From positions 1 to 64,000 of the forward strand of contig JAEPMA010000004.1 of the NCBI GenBank assembly GCA_017644185.1: a DNA stretch of 64,000 nt. Direction: 5' to 3'. The notes under the pieces are model-generated. The model did no database searches, had not been told where the DNA came from, and was given only the letters and a program-made list of their open reading frames with translations. Below, in pieces: positions 54,193 through 62,835 of this stretch. A program made the translations under genes and the position numbers. The DNA is from Rhodospirillales bacterium. GTDB taxonomy: Bacteria > Pseudomonadota > Alphaproteobacteria > Rhodospirillales > Casp-alpha2. Numbering within the stretch: the stretch's first letter is position 1; each line of letters begins with the position of its first letter.

Positions 54193-55302
54193 TCAGAACT
54201 CGACGACGGCGCGGATGCTCTCGCCTTTGTGCATCAACTCAAAACCTTCGTTGATGTCTTCCAAAGCGAGCTTGTGCGTGATCAGATCGTCGATGTTGAT
54301 CTTGCCGTCCATATACCAATCCACGATTTTCGGCACATCTGTCCGGCCCTTGGCGCCCCCGAATGCCGTGCCGCGCCAAACGCGGCCGGTAACCAATTGG
54401 AACGGCCGGGTCGAGATTTCCTGCCCCGCGCCTGCAACCCCGATGATCGTGCTCTCGCCCCACCCTTTGTGGCAGCATTCGAGCGCCTGGCGCATCACGT
54501 CCGTGCTGCCGATGCATTCGAACGAGTGATCAGCGCCGCCATTGGTCAGGTCGACCAGATACGGCACCAGATCGCCCTCGACCTCTTTCGGGTTGACGAA
54601 GTGTGTCATGCCGAACTTCTCGGCGATCGCCTTCCGTTTCGGGTTGAGGTCGACACCGACGATCATGTTCGCCCCGACCAGCTTGGCGCCCTGGATGACG
54701 TTCAAACCGATCCCACCGAGCCCGAACACAATCACGTTGTCGCCCGGTTTGACTTTGGCGGTGTTGATGACGGCGCCAACCCCTGTCGTCACACCGCAGC
54801 CGATGTAGCAGACCTTGTCGAAGGGCGCGTCTTTACGAATCTTGGCAAGCGCAATCTCAGGAAGGACGGTGAAATTCGAGAACGTCGAACACCCCATGTA
54901 ATGGTGGATCGGATCCTTCCCGATACGGAAGCGCGACGTCCCATCCGGCATCAAACCCTGACCCTGCGTGGTGCGGATCGCCTGACATAAATTCGTTTTG
55001 CCCGACGTGCAGTAATCGCATTCGCGGCATTCAGGGGTGTAAAGCGGGATGACGTGGTCACCTTTTTTCAGCGACTTCACCCCCTTACCCACATCGACGA
55101 CCACGCCGGCGCCCTCATGCCCCAGAATGGCCGGGAAGATACCTTCAGGGTCGGCGCCTGACCGGGTGAATTCGTCGGTGTGGCATATACCGGTCGCCTT
55201 AATCTCGACCAGCACCTCGCCCTCTCTCGGGCCGTCCAGTTCGACGGTTTCGATGCTGAGCGGTTTACCGGCCTCGAAGGCCACGGCGGCGCGCGTTTCC
55301 AT
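54193..55302 (-). CDS. adhC: S-(hydroxymethyl)glutathione dehydrogenase / class III alcohol dehydrogenase
   Basis: A 369-residue zinc alcohol dehydrogenase that oxidises S-hydroxymethylglutathione to S-formylglutathione. Catalytic zinc ligands include ATGICHTDEF and GHEGAGVV; the structural-zinc cysteines lie in CRECDYCTSGKTNLC. The NAD fold is GLGGIGLNVIQGAK. The class III features fit the adjacent fghA. It is the first gene of the operon. Confidence 0.95.
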   Translation of the reverse strand: METRAAVAFEAGKPLSIETVELDGPREGEVLVEIKATGICHTDEFTRSGADPEGIFPAILGHEGAGVVVDVGKGVKSLKKGDHVIPLYTPECRECDYCTSGKTNLCQAIRTTQGQGLMPDGTSRFRIGKDPIHHYMGCSTFSNFTVLPEIALAKIRKDAPFDKVCYIGCGVTTGVGAVINTAKVKPGDNVIVFGLGGIGLNVIQGAKLVGANMIVGVDLNPKRKAIAEKFGMTHFVNPKEVEGDLVPYLVDLTNGGADHSFECIGSTDVMRQALECCHKGWGESTIIGVAGAGQEISTRPFQLVTGRVWRGTAFGGAKGRTDVPKIVDWYMDGKINIDDLITHKLALEDINEGFELMHKGESIRAVVEF

Positions 55303-55463
55303 GAAGTTTCTCCCTTCGGCTCGTCTTGTATGAATCTCGGTTGCGGCAACTATGCCCGAAACCCGGCGGGGGACGCAATTCTCTATCCCCGTTGTTTTAT
55401 CCCAGGGATTGCCTGTGATCGCGGCCAGCCCATATAGGGGACATTGCAGTAGCGGAGAAGCAG

Positions 55464-56552
55464 ATGGATTCCGTCACCCAGTTCACACTCGGCGCCGCCG
55501 TTGGCGCGGCGATGCTCGGCCCCAGAATTGGGATGAGGAAGGCCGCTCTGGTCGGTGGGTTGATGGGGACGGTACCGGATCTGGACACCTTTTTACCAAG
55601 CCCCGACCCAGTGACGTCGTTCACATCGCATCGTGGGTTCAGCCATTCGCTGATTGTTCACGCCCTGGTGACGCCCCTCTTCGCCGAACCTTTGGTCCGG
55701 CTGTTCCGTGATCTCCGGGATAAACGCATCCTGACGTATCTGGCGGTTTATTTGATATTCGCCACACATGCGTTGATCGACGCTATGACGGTCTACGGCA
55801 CGCGATTGTTCTGGCCGCTTTATGAACACCCGGTCGGGGTCGGATCGATTTTCATCATTGATCCGATATATACGATCCCGCTTCTGTTCGTCGCGCTTTG
55901 GGCGATTTTCCTGAATCCGGCGAGCCCGCTATTCAAACGTTGGCTCAAAGGCGCATTGATCGTTTCGACATTATATATGGCGGGCACGGCCGTCCTGCAG
56001 CAATGGGCTTCGAAACAAGCACAAGCGTGGCTGGACACGCACGGAATCGACGCAGAGCGCACGCTTTCGATTCCGACGCCCTTCAACGTTCTCTACTGGC
56101 GGACCATCGCCATCGATGGCCACCGGTATCTGAACGTCTATCACCCCCTGATCGGCGACGGTGTGACCGTCTACGCGCATCCTCGCCACCCGGAACTAGA
56201 GGGTTGCCTAGCGAACTCCGACGCATTCAGGGAACTGAGCGCCTTCACCAAGGGCTTCTATAGTATGAAGGAAACGGACGGGAAGATCATCTTCTCCGAC
56301 CTTCGGATGGGTTTGACACCGAATTACGTATTTAGGTTCAAGCTCGGTGAATTGGCACAGGGCCTTCCTTATGCCGTAACCCCGCCGACCCGCGAACAGA
56401 CGGTGCGCAGCACCGACGGCGACCTCGACTGGCTCATGGCCGGGATCGCCGGGGGGCAGCAGGTCCGTCCAGCCGAAGCAGACGCTTATCAACAGGAGAC
56501 CCGCATGATGGGTGCGACAGTGGCGACACTGCCGCAACCCTGCGCATCATAA
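55464..56552 (+). CDS. YdjM-type membrane-bound putative hydrolase
   Basis: A 362-residue protein with an N-terminal membrane region and the diagnostic HRGFSHSL motif, plus DxDT (VPDLDTFLP), HALIDAMTVYGT and several hydrophobic helices, as in the LexA-regulated YdjM/YfhO-like inner-membrane family. It is a predicted metal-dependent hydrolase; the substrate is not known. The C-terminal half is soluble. It is divergent from adhC. Confidence 0.85.
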   Translation: MDSVTQFTLGAAVGAAMLGPRIGMRKAALVGGLMGTVPDLDTFLPSPDPVTSFTSHRGFSHSLIVHALVTPLFAEPLVRLFRDLRDKRILTYLAVYLIFATHALIDAMTVYGTRLFWPLYEHPVGVGSIFIIDPIYTIPLLFVALWAIFLNPASPLFKRWLKGALIVSTLYMAGTAVLQQWASKQAQAWLDTHGIDAERTLSIPTPFNVLYWRTIAIDGHRYLNVYHPLIGDGVTVYAHPRHPELEGCLANSDAFRELSAFTKGFYSMKETDGKIIFSDLRMGLTPNYVFRFKLGELAQGLPYAVTPPTREQTVRSTDGDLDWLMAGIAGGQQVRPAEADAYQQETRMMGATVATLPQPCAS

Positions 56553-56668
56553 TTAATTCCTATTATTATCATTTAAATAAACGATTTTACGTATCTATTG
56601 CGATGCAGCATATTTGACCCAGTCGCCAACACGGCGTTGGACGAATTTAAGAAAAAGAGGTGACCACC

Positions 56669-57211
56669 ATGCAAAGACAAGTTCCCCACGTGATCTTCAA
56701 AACCCGCGTTCGCAACGAAGCGATCGAAGGGGACAACCCGTTCGAGTGGAAAGATCTCTCCACCGACGAGATTTTCAAAGGCAAGCGTGTCGTGCTGTTC
56801 GCTCTTCCCGGCGCCTTCACGCCGACGTGTTCGACCAGCCACCTGCCGCGCTACGAAGAACTCTATGAGGAGTTCCAGAACCTCGGCGTCGACAGCGTGA
56901 TCTGCCTGTCGGTCAACGACGCCTTCACCATGTTCCAGTGGGGCAAACACCAGGGTGCCGAAAACGTGTTCCTCCTGCCGGACGGCAACGGCGAGTTCTC
57001 GCGCAAGATGGGCATGCTCGTCGACAAGTCCAACCTCGGCTTTGGGATGCGTTCGTGGCGCTACTCGATGGTTGTCGACGACGGTCAGATCGAACAGATG
57101 TTCGTGGAGCCGGACTACGGCGACAACTGCCCGACCGACCCGTTCGAAGTCTCGGACGCCGATACCATGCTCAAATACCTCAAGAGCAAGGCATCCGCCC
57201 AGGCCGCGTAA
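56669..57211 (+). CDS. Peroxiredoxin (Prx5/AhpE-like)
   Basis: A 180-residue thiol peroxidase. The peroxidatic Cys is C54 in PGAFTPTCS, the family signature. Conserved Thr (T51) and the Arg of MRSWRYS complete the active site. It reduces hydroperoxides, with glutaredoxin or thioredoxin as donor in relatives. ATG 56669 follows AGAGGTGA; the 116 bases before it are AT-rich and probably hold the promoter. Confidence 0.94.
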   Translation: MQRQVPHVIFKTRVRNEAIEGDNPFEWKDLSTDEIFKGKRVVLFALPGAFTPTCSTSHLPRYEELYEEFQNLGVDSVICLSVNDAFTMFQWGKHQGAENVFLLPDGNGEFSRKMGMLVDKSNLGFGMRSWRYSMVVDDGQIEQMFVEPDYGDNCPTDPFEVSDADTMLKYLKSKASAQAA

Positions 57212-57295
57212 CGGCGACTAGGAGGAAGCATTCTCCTCACCAGACGAACCCAAACGTCTCCCTCACCCCCCTCCCCCTTGGGAGACGTAACAGGC

Positions 57296-57330
57296 AAGGA
57301 GCGGACCTCAGGTCCGCTCCTTCTTGTTTT
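57296..57330 (+). terminator. Strong terminator after peroxiredoxin
   Basis: AAGGAGCGGACC (57296-57307) and GGTCCGCTCCTT (57311-57322) form a perfect 12-bp stem with a TCA loop, followed by CTTGTTTTT. A second stem (57254-57262 with 57280-57288) precedes it but has no U-run. Confidence 0.88.
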
Positions 57331-57333
57331 TGA

Positions 57334-58440
57334 CTAATCGAAGGTGACGACGGTACGAATCGCCTTTCCGGCGCGAAGCAAATCGAAACCCGCGTTGATA
57401 TCGTCGAGCGGAATTCGCCCGGTGATCATTTCATCCAGTTTCAGCGACCCATCCAGGTAAGCCCGGGCCAGCGCCGGAAAATCTTCCGCCGGCCGCGCGC
57501 CGCCATATGACGACCGGACGATCTTTCGTTCGCCCATCAGCGTGCCCCACTTGAACGCGACGTCCCTGTCCACGTTGACTTTACCCAACCAGACGACTTG
57601 CCCGCCCGGCCGGCACATACGTAAAGAATCCTGAAACGCTTTTTCCGCACCCGCGCATTCATATACGACGTCGGCCCCGCGCCCATCGCTCAATTCCTTG
57701 ATACGCGACACCGCATCCTCATCGGCGGCATTAATCGTCGCCGTCGCCCCCATGGCAGCGGCGATTTCCAGCTTGGCATGGTCCAGGTCAATGGCTACGA
57801 CTTGCCCCGCACCCTTCATTCGGGCGCCTTGGATCGCCGACAATCCAATAGCCCCGCAGCCGATAACGGCTGCCGTTTCGCCGAACTCCACCGGCGCAAC
57901 GTGCGCCGCTGCACCGAAGCCCGTCATCACCCCGCATCCCAGCAGGCACGCCCGGTCGAGCGGCATACCCGGCGGCATCTTGACCGCCGATTGCCGTGGC
58001 ACGATGACGTATTCCGCGAAGCCGCCCAGATACATCAACATATGCAGCGGTTTTCCGTTGAGGCTGTGACGGTATTCGCCGTCGTAATGGCGACCGATCG
58101 CACGGTTTTTCGTATACGGTTCGCAAAGGATGGGCTGGTCATGGTCACAGTAATAACAATGGCCGCAATGCGGGTTCCAATGCAGCGCGACCGGGTCTCC
58201 CGGCACCAGGTCGGTGACAGACCCACCGACCTCGGCGATTGTGCCGGCAGCCTCATGACCGAGAACCATCGGCATCGGATATTTAAGTTCGCCTTCCAGC
58301 ACTTCCAGGTCGGTATGGCAAATACTGGCAGCGCCGATCTTGACCAACACGTCACCAGCTCCAAGCGGACCGAGTTCGACGGTCTCGATGCTTAGCGGCC
58401 GACCCGCCTCATGCATCACGGCTGCTCGCATGGATGTCAT
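57334..58440 (-). CDS. Zinc-dependent alcohol dehydrogenase family protein
   Basis: A 368-residue MDR enzyme resembling class III/aryl-alcohol dehydrogenases but different from adhC (54193): catalytic zinc in ASICHTDLEV and GHEAAGTI, structural zinc Cys in CGHCYYCDHDQPILC, and NAD fold in GCGAIGLSAIQGAR. The alcohol is unknown. The LysR gene upstream ends inside its start (four-base overlap), so expression is probably tied to it. Confidence 0.93.
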   Translation of the reverse strand: MTSMRAAVMHEAGRPLSIETVELGPLGAGDVLVKIGAASICHTDLEVLEGELKYPMPMVLGHEAAGTIAEVGGSVTDLVPGDPVALHWNPHCGHCYYCDHDQPILCEPYTKNRAIGRHYDGEYRHSLNGKPLHMLMYLGGFAEYVIVPRQSAVKMPPGMPLDRACLLGCGVMTGFGAAAHVAPVEFGETAAVIGCGAIGLSAIQGARMKGAGQVVAIDLDHAKLEIAAAMGATATINAADEDAVSRIKELSDGRGADVVYECAGAEKAFQDSLRMCRPGGQVVWLGKVNVDRDVAFKWGTLMGERKIVRSSYGGARPAEDFPALARAYLDGSLKLDEMITGRIPLDDINAGFDLLRAGKAIRTVVTFD

Positions 58441-59435
58441 TGGGCTCTCCCCCTCGTTTCTGTTGTTTCATGCTCGAGTATTTTGAATCCATCGCCGAGC
58501 CACGGCATCGAACGGCGAATAGCCGGCTCGACGTGCCCGGCGATGATCCCGCGGCAAAGCGCCGCAAAGATTGCCGCGCGCGGACCGAGTTCACGTCGGC
58601 GCGCCAAGAGATTGAGCGTCCTGGAAACGCCGGGACCGGGCATCGGCAACGCGGCAACAAGATGGCCCGCGGCCTGTCCCTCGAGCACGCACATCGGCGT
58701 CGCCAACGCAAAGCCATGTCCGGCTGCTACCACACCGGCAACGCCCTGCGCGGTATCGAATTCAGCGATACGCGGCGGCGATAGACGGATCCGGCGCAAA
58801 TGCCGCTCGGCCAACTGCCCAACGACATTGTGCCCGGCGAAACGGATCAGTGGCAGGTGATCGATCACGGCGGACAATGAATCCGCCGGGCCATCGTAAT
58901 CCGCGGGCAGCATCAGCAGCAGGTCCTCGCGAAACAGCGGCAGCATGTCGATACCCGCAAGGCTGTCGGCAGGGTCCGATGCGATAACGAAATCGACTTC
59001 ACGCTCTATCAGGGCACGGACATGATCGAGCGCCTGGCCCACACGAAGAGAAAAGTTACCCGGATCGAGTTCCTTCGAAACCCGGTCATAAAGGTGTGGC
59101 GTCAACGTTGTCGCCAAGGAATTCGGCAGCGCGATGCGCAACTCCGGCAGCGGTTGCTCGCCCACATCGCGCACTGCGGCAAGGGCCTGTTCGGCGGACG
59201 TCAGAAGGGCTTCGGCACGATCGCGCAGAACCTCGCCGGCCGGCGTCAGACGGGTCGGGCGAAGGCGGCGATCGAGCAACGGCGCCCCCACGGCCTCCTC
59301 CGTTTTACTTATATATTGAGAAACGGCCGGCTGTGTCATGCCCAACCGCCGCGCCGCCTCGGCCATGTTACCTGCCCGCGTCGTTTCAAGAAAAACCGCC
59401 AAAGATCGTAAATCCAGCCCCTTCGGCCACATCAT
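58437..59435 (-). CDS. LysR family transcriptional regulator
   Basis: A 332-residue regulator with the N-terminal HTH (LDLRSLAVFLETTRAGNMAEAARRLGMTQPAVSQYISKTEEAVG) and an effector-binding domain. It overlaps the zinc alcohol dehydrogenase gene by four bases and is divergent to the PhyH gene, with a candidate operator in the gap. It probably controls one or both. ATG 59435 follows GGAGATTTGCGCC. Confidence 0.93.
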   Translation of the reverse strand: MMWPKGLDLRSLAVFLETTRAGNMAEAARRLGMTQPAVSQYISKTEEAVGAPLLDRRLRPTRLTPAGEVLRDRAEALLTSAEQALAAVRDVGEQPLPELRIALPNSLATTLTPHLYDRVSKELDPGNFSLRVGQALDHVRALIEREVDFVIASDPADSLAGIDMLPLFREDLLLMLPADYDGPADSLSAVIDHLPLIRFAGHNVVGQLAERHLRRIRLSPPRIAEFDTAQGVAGVVAAGHGFALATPMCVLEGQAAGHLVAALPMPGPGVSRTLNLLARRRELGPRAAIFAALCRGIIAGHVEPAIRRSMPWLGDGFKILEHETTETRGRAQ

Positions 59436-59483
59436 GGCGCAAATCTCCAGCAATTGGCACGGGCATCCTTCGGAAACCCGCAA

Positions 59484-59500
59484 TATAAGTAAAATTTATA
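59484..59500. promoter_or_regulatory. Candidate LysR-type operator TATAA-N7-TTATA
   Basis: A perfect 5-bp inverted repeat with a seven-base spacer lies in the 133-base divergent region between the LysR and PhyH genes. The form is compatible with a LysR T-N11-A-type site, centred about 77 bases upstream of the PhyH start and 57 bases from the LysR start. Confidence 0.45.
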
Positions 59501-59568
59501 GTATGAAAAATTGGAACCGTACAGGCTTCCGGGTGTACGGTGTGCCGCACTTATTCAGGAGGACGGCC

Positions 59569-60411
59569 ATGGGCAAGGCGCTCACCAACGAACAGATTGA
59601 GCAATACCATCGGGACGGTTACTTCGCGCCAGTGCGCGTCATGGATGCCGACACGGCGACCGGTTTCCGCAAGAAGTTCGAAGCTTACGAAGCCGCGTAC
59701 GACGGCTGGTACGAGATGTCGAAGGGGCAAAAACTGTATCTGCTTCAGACCTGGGCCCGCGACCTGGCGAAGCACCCAAAAATTCTGGATGCGGTCGAGG
59801 ATGTCCTCGGGCCGAACCTGATGGTTTGGGGTCTCAGCCTCTTCATCAAGGACGCAAAGTCGCCGTCGTACGTCTCGTGGCACCAGGACAGCACATACTG
59901 GGGCCTGTCCAAACCCGACGTGGTGACCGCATGGATCGCGCTTTCGCCCGCTAATCGCCAATCCGGCTGCATGAAGATGATGCCGGGCACGCACAAGTGG
60001 GAGCAGATCGCCCACAAAGACACGCTCGCGAAGGAAAATCTACTGACCCGGGGACAGGAGATCGCCGTCGACGTGGACGAGAAGGACGCGGCGTATCTCG
60101 AACTCGAGCCCGGCGAGATCTCGCTTCACAACATTCGCACCGTTCACGCCTCGGCACCGAACCAATCGGAAGACCGGCGCATCGGGATTGCCGTCCGCTA
60201 CATCGCGCCGCACGTGAAACAGATCAACGCCGATGGTGATAGCGCCTGGCTGGTGCGCGGCGAAGATTCCGATGGCAACTTCATCCACGAAACGCCGCCG
60301 GAAGCGGACATGGATGCCGCCGCATTGGCCGAGCACGATCGGATCATGGCGCTTCGCCAGGGCGTTCTCTACAAGGGCGTCTCGGGCAAACCCGCGCATA
60401 CCAATATCTGA
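59569..60411 (+). CDS. Phytanoyl-CoA dioxygenase family protein
   Basis: A 280-residue Fe(II)/2-oxoglutarate dioxygenase. The metal ligands are His105 and Asp107 (SWHQDSTYWG) and a distal His at about 193 (TVHASAPNQSEDRR, with an Arg for 2-oxoglutarate binding). The family includes phytanoyl-CoA, ectoine and proline hydroxylases; no lipid or ectoine genes sit here. It begins with AGGAGGACGGCC before ATG 59569 and ends with a terminator. Confidence 0.9.
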   Translation: MGKALTNEQIEQYHRDGYFAPVRVMDADTATGFRKKFEAYEAAYDGWYEMSKGQKLYLLQTWARDLAKHPKILDAVEDVLGPNLMVWGLSLFIKDAKSPSYVSWHQDSTYWGLSKPDVVTAWIALSPANRQSGCMKMMPGTHKWEQIAHKDTLAKENLLTRGQEIAVDVDEKDAAYLELEPGEISLHNIRTVHASAPNQSEDRRIGIAVRYIAPHVKQINADGDSAWLVRGEDSDGNFIHETPPEADMDAAALAEHDRIMALRQGVLYKGVSGKPAHTNI

Positions 60412-60467
60412 GGGATACCGGCGCAGTAACATCAAGGGTAAGCCGGCCCATACCGAGAACTTAGGGA

Positions 60468-60518
60468 ACCCCTCACACGTTGTCAGCTTCGGCTGCTGCG
60501 GGTGAGGGGTAACTTTTT
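60468..60518 (+). terminator. Terminator of the PhyH gene with an internal UUCG-capped stem
   Basis: ACCCCTCAC (60468-60476) and GTGAGGGGT (60502-60510) form a nine-pair outer stem; inside, CAGC-TTCG-GCTG (60484-60495) forms a stem with a stable UUCG loop. AACTTTTT follows. It is a rho-independent terminator for the plus strand. Confidence 0.8.
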
Positions 60519-61518
60519 ACTTCAGCATGAACCCATGCATGAACGGGTCCCGTTCATCGACGAAGATCGTGTTGAGCCCGTGCATCCGTGCCCAGCCGGC
60601 GATACTTGGTACGATCGCCGGTTTGTTGCCGACACTGGTTTCCGCCTCGACACGGCCGTCAAAGATCGATCCGATGATGCTCTCGTGGCGATAATCGTCA
60701 CCGACTTTCAACAAGCCCTTCGCATGCCGCTGCGCCATCCTGGCCGACGTGCCGGTTCCACAGGGAGAGCGGTCGATTGCCTTGTCACCGTAAAAGACCG
60801 CATTCCGTCCATGCACCCCTGGCTGTGTCGGCTCACCTGTCCACATGACGTGGCTGACACCGCTGATCGCCGGCTGCTCTGGATGCTGGAAATCGTACTT
60901 TTCGTTCACAAGGTCGCGGACGATGGGGCTCAGGCGCTGGATGTCACCGGGCGAGAGGTCCGCCATGTCGCGCATGTTCTCCTGGGTCTCGATGATCGCG
61001 TAAAAATTCCCGCCATATGCCACATCGAAAACGATCTCGCCCAATCCCGGCACATCGACCGTTAAATCTGTATCGGCCAGAAAACAGGCGACGTTTCTGA
61101 TCCGCACGCTATCGACGTGATCGCCGTTCATTTCATACTGCGCTTCGACGACACCCGCCGGGGTATCGAGCCGGACGACGCCCGGTGTTTTTGGGCTGAT
61201 GACACCGCGTTCGATCATGAACGTTACGGTCCCTATCGTGCCATGACCACACATCGGCAGGCAGCCCGACACCTCGATATAGAGGATCGCCACATCGCAG
61301 TCGTCACGGGTCGGCGGATAAAGGATCGAACCGGACATGACGTCGTGACCACGCGGCTCGAACATCAGGGCCGTACGGATCCAATCGTGTTCGTCGAGAA
61401 AATTTCTGCGCCGTTCGATCATATCGGCGCCCTTAAGCTGCGGCGCACCACCCACCACCATGCGCACGGGATTTCCGCATGTATGGCCGTCGACACAAAA
61501 GAACGTATGCCCCGCCAT
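60517..61518 (-). CDS. 4-hydroxyproline epimerase (proline racemase family)
   Basis: A 333-residue cofactor-free epimerase. The two-base mechanism uses Cys90 (MCGHGTIG) and Cys253 (SPCGTGTS), consistent with hydroxyproline 2-epimerase rather than the Thr-containing dehydratase group. It converts trans-4-hydroxy-L-proline to the D-form and is the last gene of the minus-strand operon with a D-amino acid dehydrogenase and a DHDPS-type deaminase. GGAGAGGAAGCG precedes its ATG. Confidence 0.9.
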   Translation of the reverse strand: MAGHTFFCVDGHTCGNPVRMVVGGAPQLKGADMIERRRNFLDEHDWIRTALMFEPRGHDVMSGSILYPPTRDDCDVAILYIEVSGCLPMCGHGTIGTVTFMIERGVISPKTPGVVRLDTPAGVVEAQYEMNGDHVDSVRIRNVACFLADTDLTVDVPGLGEIVFDVAYGGNFYAIIETQENMRDMADLSPGDIQRLSPIVRDLVNEKYDFQHPEQPAISGVSHVMWTGEPTQPGVHGRNAVFYGDKAIDRSPCGTGTSARMAQRHAKGLLKVGDDYRHESIIGSIFDGRVEAETSVGNKPAIVPSIAGWARMHGLNTIFVDERDPFMHGFMLK

Positions 61519-61530
61519 CGCTTCCTCTCC

Positions 61531-62835
61531 TCAGCGGTACCGATCGATCCGATAAGGTGCCATATCCAGGCCCGGATCGCGACCGGCAATCATATCGGCG
61601 ATGATCTTCCCCGTGACGACGGACATGGTCAGCCCCAAGTGCCCATGCCCGAAAGCGTAGTGAACGTTCTTCGCGTGCGGCGACGGAGAAATCACGGGCA
61701 CGGAATTGGGTGTCCCCGGCCGATGCCCCATCCACTCGGTGCCGCCTTCGGTCTTGAGCTCGGGAACATAACGTTTGGCGAGAGAGACCAGTGCTTTCGA
61801 ACGCTGATAGTTAGGCCCGACCTCGAGACCGCCCATTTCAACCGAGCCGCCGATCCTCAATCCCATCCGCATCGGCGTCATAACAAAACTGTCTTCGGCG
61901 AATGTGATCATGTGACGAATGTCGACGCCGGGTTCTGGCAGCGTCGTGTTGTAGCCTCTATCCGCTTCGATCGGGAACGGGTCGCCAAGTTGCTTGGAAA
62001 GGCGACCCGACCACGCACCTGCGCAGATAACCAGCCGGTCGACCGCAATCCGTTTACCGCCATCGGCGATCAACGCCTTGACGCCATCACCTTGAGTTTC
62101 AAGGCCCGTCACCTGCGCTCGCTCGAACGTCACGCCACGTTCGTGCAAGTGATCGCTGAGCAGGGTGACGAGTTCTTTCGGATCGCGGTAATGCGCCCAG
62201 TCCGGCGTGAAGTAGCCGAGCCGCGCTTCCGGACCCAAAGCGGGTTCGTGTTCCAAGATGCCGTCACGATCCAACGGCTGCACGTCGATGCCGTGATCCT
62301 TTCGCGCCTGCCAGTGAGCAACCTCGGCGTTGAACGCATCTTCAGAACGATAAACGAACAGTGTCCCGTTCCGCCGCAACATGTCCTGCGCCCCGATCCG
62401 CTGCAGCATGGACAGATGCGTTTCCATTGAACGCGTCAGAAGCGCAGCCAGCGCCGCGATCCCTTTATGGTGATCTTCGACACGGCAGGCCTGCATAAAA
62501 CGGTAGAACCAGGGCAGCAGTTTAGGTAAGTGCGCAACCCGCAGGTAGAGCGGCCCTAACGGGTCCCAGAGCATCGCCGGAATCCGCTTCCAGATGCCGG
62601 GCTCCGCGATCGGAATCATTTCCGCGACGGCGATCGCTCCTGCGTTCCCGGTCGATGTGCCACTGTCGAGCGGCCCGCGGTCGACGACAGTAACGCTATG
62701 ACCGTCCTCGACAAGAGCGTAGGCACAGGCAAGCCCGACGATCCCGTTGCCGAGCACGGTCACGTCGAGGGTTGTGTTGTCTTCCTTGTCCGGCACTTCA
62801 GATGTGGCCGGCTCAGACGTTGGGACGGGTTTCAA
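61531..62835 (-). CDS. FAD-dependent D-amino acid dehydrogenase (probable D-hydroxyproline dehydrogenase)
   Basis: A 434-residue DadA/DAO-type flavoenzyme. The dinucleotide motif GNGIVGLACAYALVEDGHSVTVVDRG is near residues 29-54 and the C-terminal FAD loop reads GHGHLGLTMSVVTGKIIADMI. It would oxidise cis-4-hydroxy-D-proline to 1-pyrroline-4-hydroxy-2-carboxylate in the hydroxyproline route. The start is uncertain: TTG 62835, overlapping the upstream gene by 23 bases, has no ribosome site, and GTG 62796 is an alternative. Confidence 0.87.
   Translation of the reverse strand: MKPVPTSEPATSEVPDKEDNTTLDVTVLGNGIVGLACAYALVEDGHSVTVVDRGPLDSGTSTGNAGAIAVAEMIPIAEPGIWKRIPAMLWDPLGPLYLRVAHLPKLLPWFYRFMQACRVEDHHKGIAALAALLTRSMETHLSMLQRIGAQDMLRRNGTLFVYRSEDAFNAEVAHWQARKDHGIDVQPLDRDGILEHEPALGPEARLGYFTPDWAHYRDPKELVTLLSDHLHERGVTFERAQVTGLETQGDGVKALIADGGKRIAVDRLVICAGAWSGRLSKQLGDPFPIEADRGYNTTLPEPGVDIRHMITFAEDSFVMTPMRMGLRIGGSVEMGGLEVGPNYQRSKALVSLAKRYVPELKTEGGTEWMGHRPGTPNSVPVISPSPHAKNVHYAFGHGHLGLTMSVVTGKIIADMIAGRDPGLDMAPYRIDRYR

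Noticed and set aside
57254-57288. Hairpin ACGTCTCCC...GGGAGACGT as a repetitive palindromic element
   Set aside because: Only one copy seen in the window; it probably forms part of the peroxiredoxin 3' region, not a dispersed repeat.
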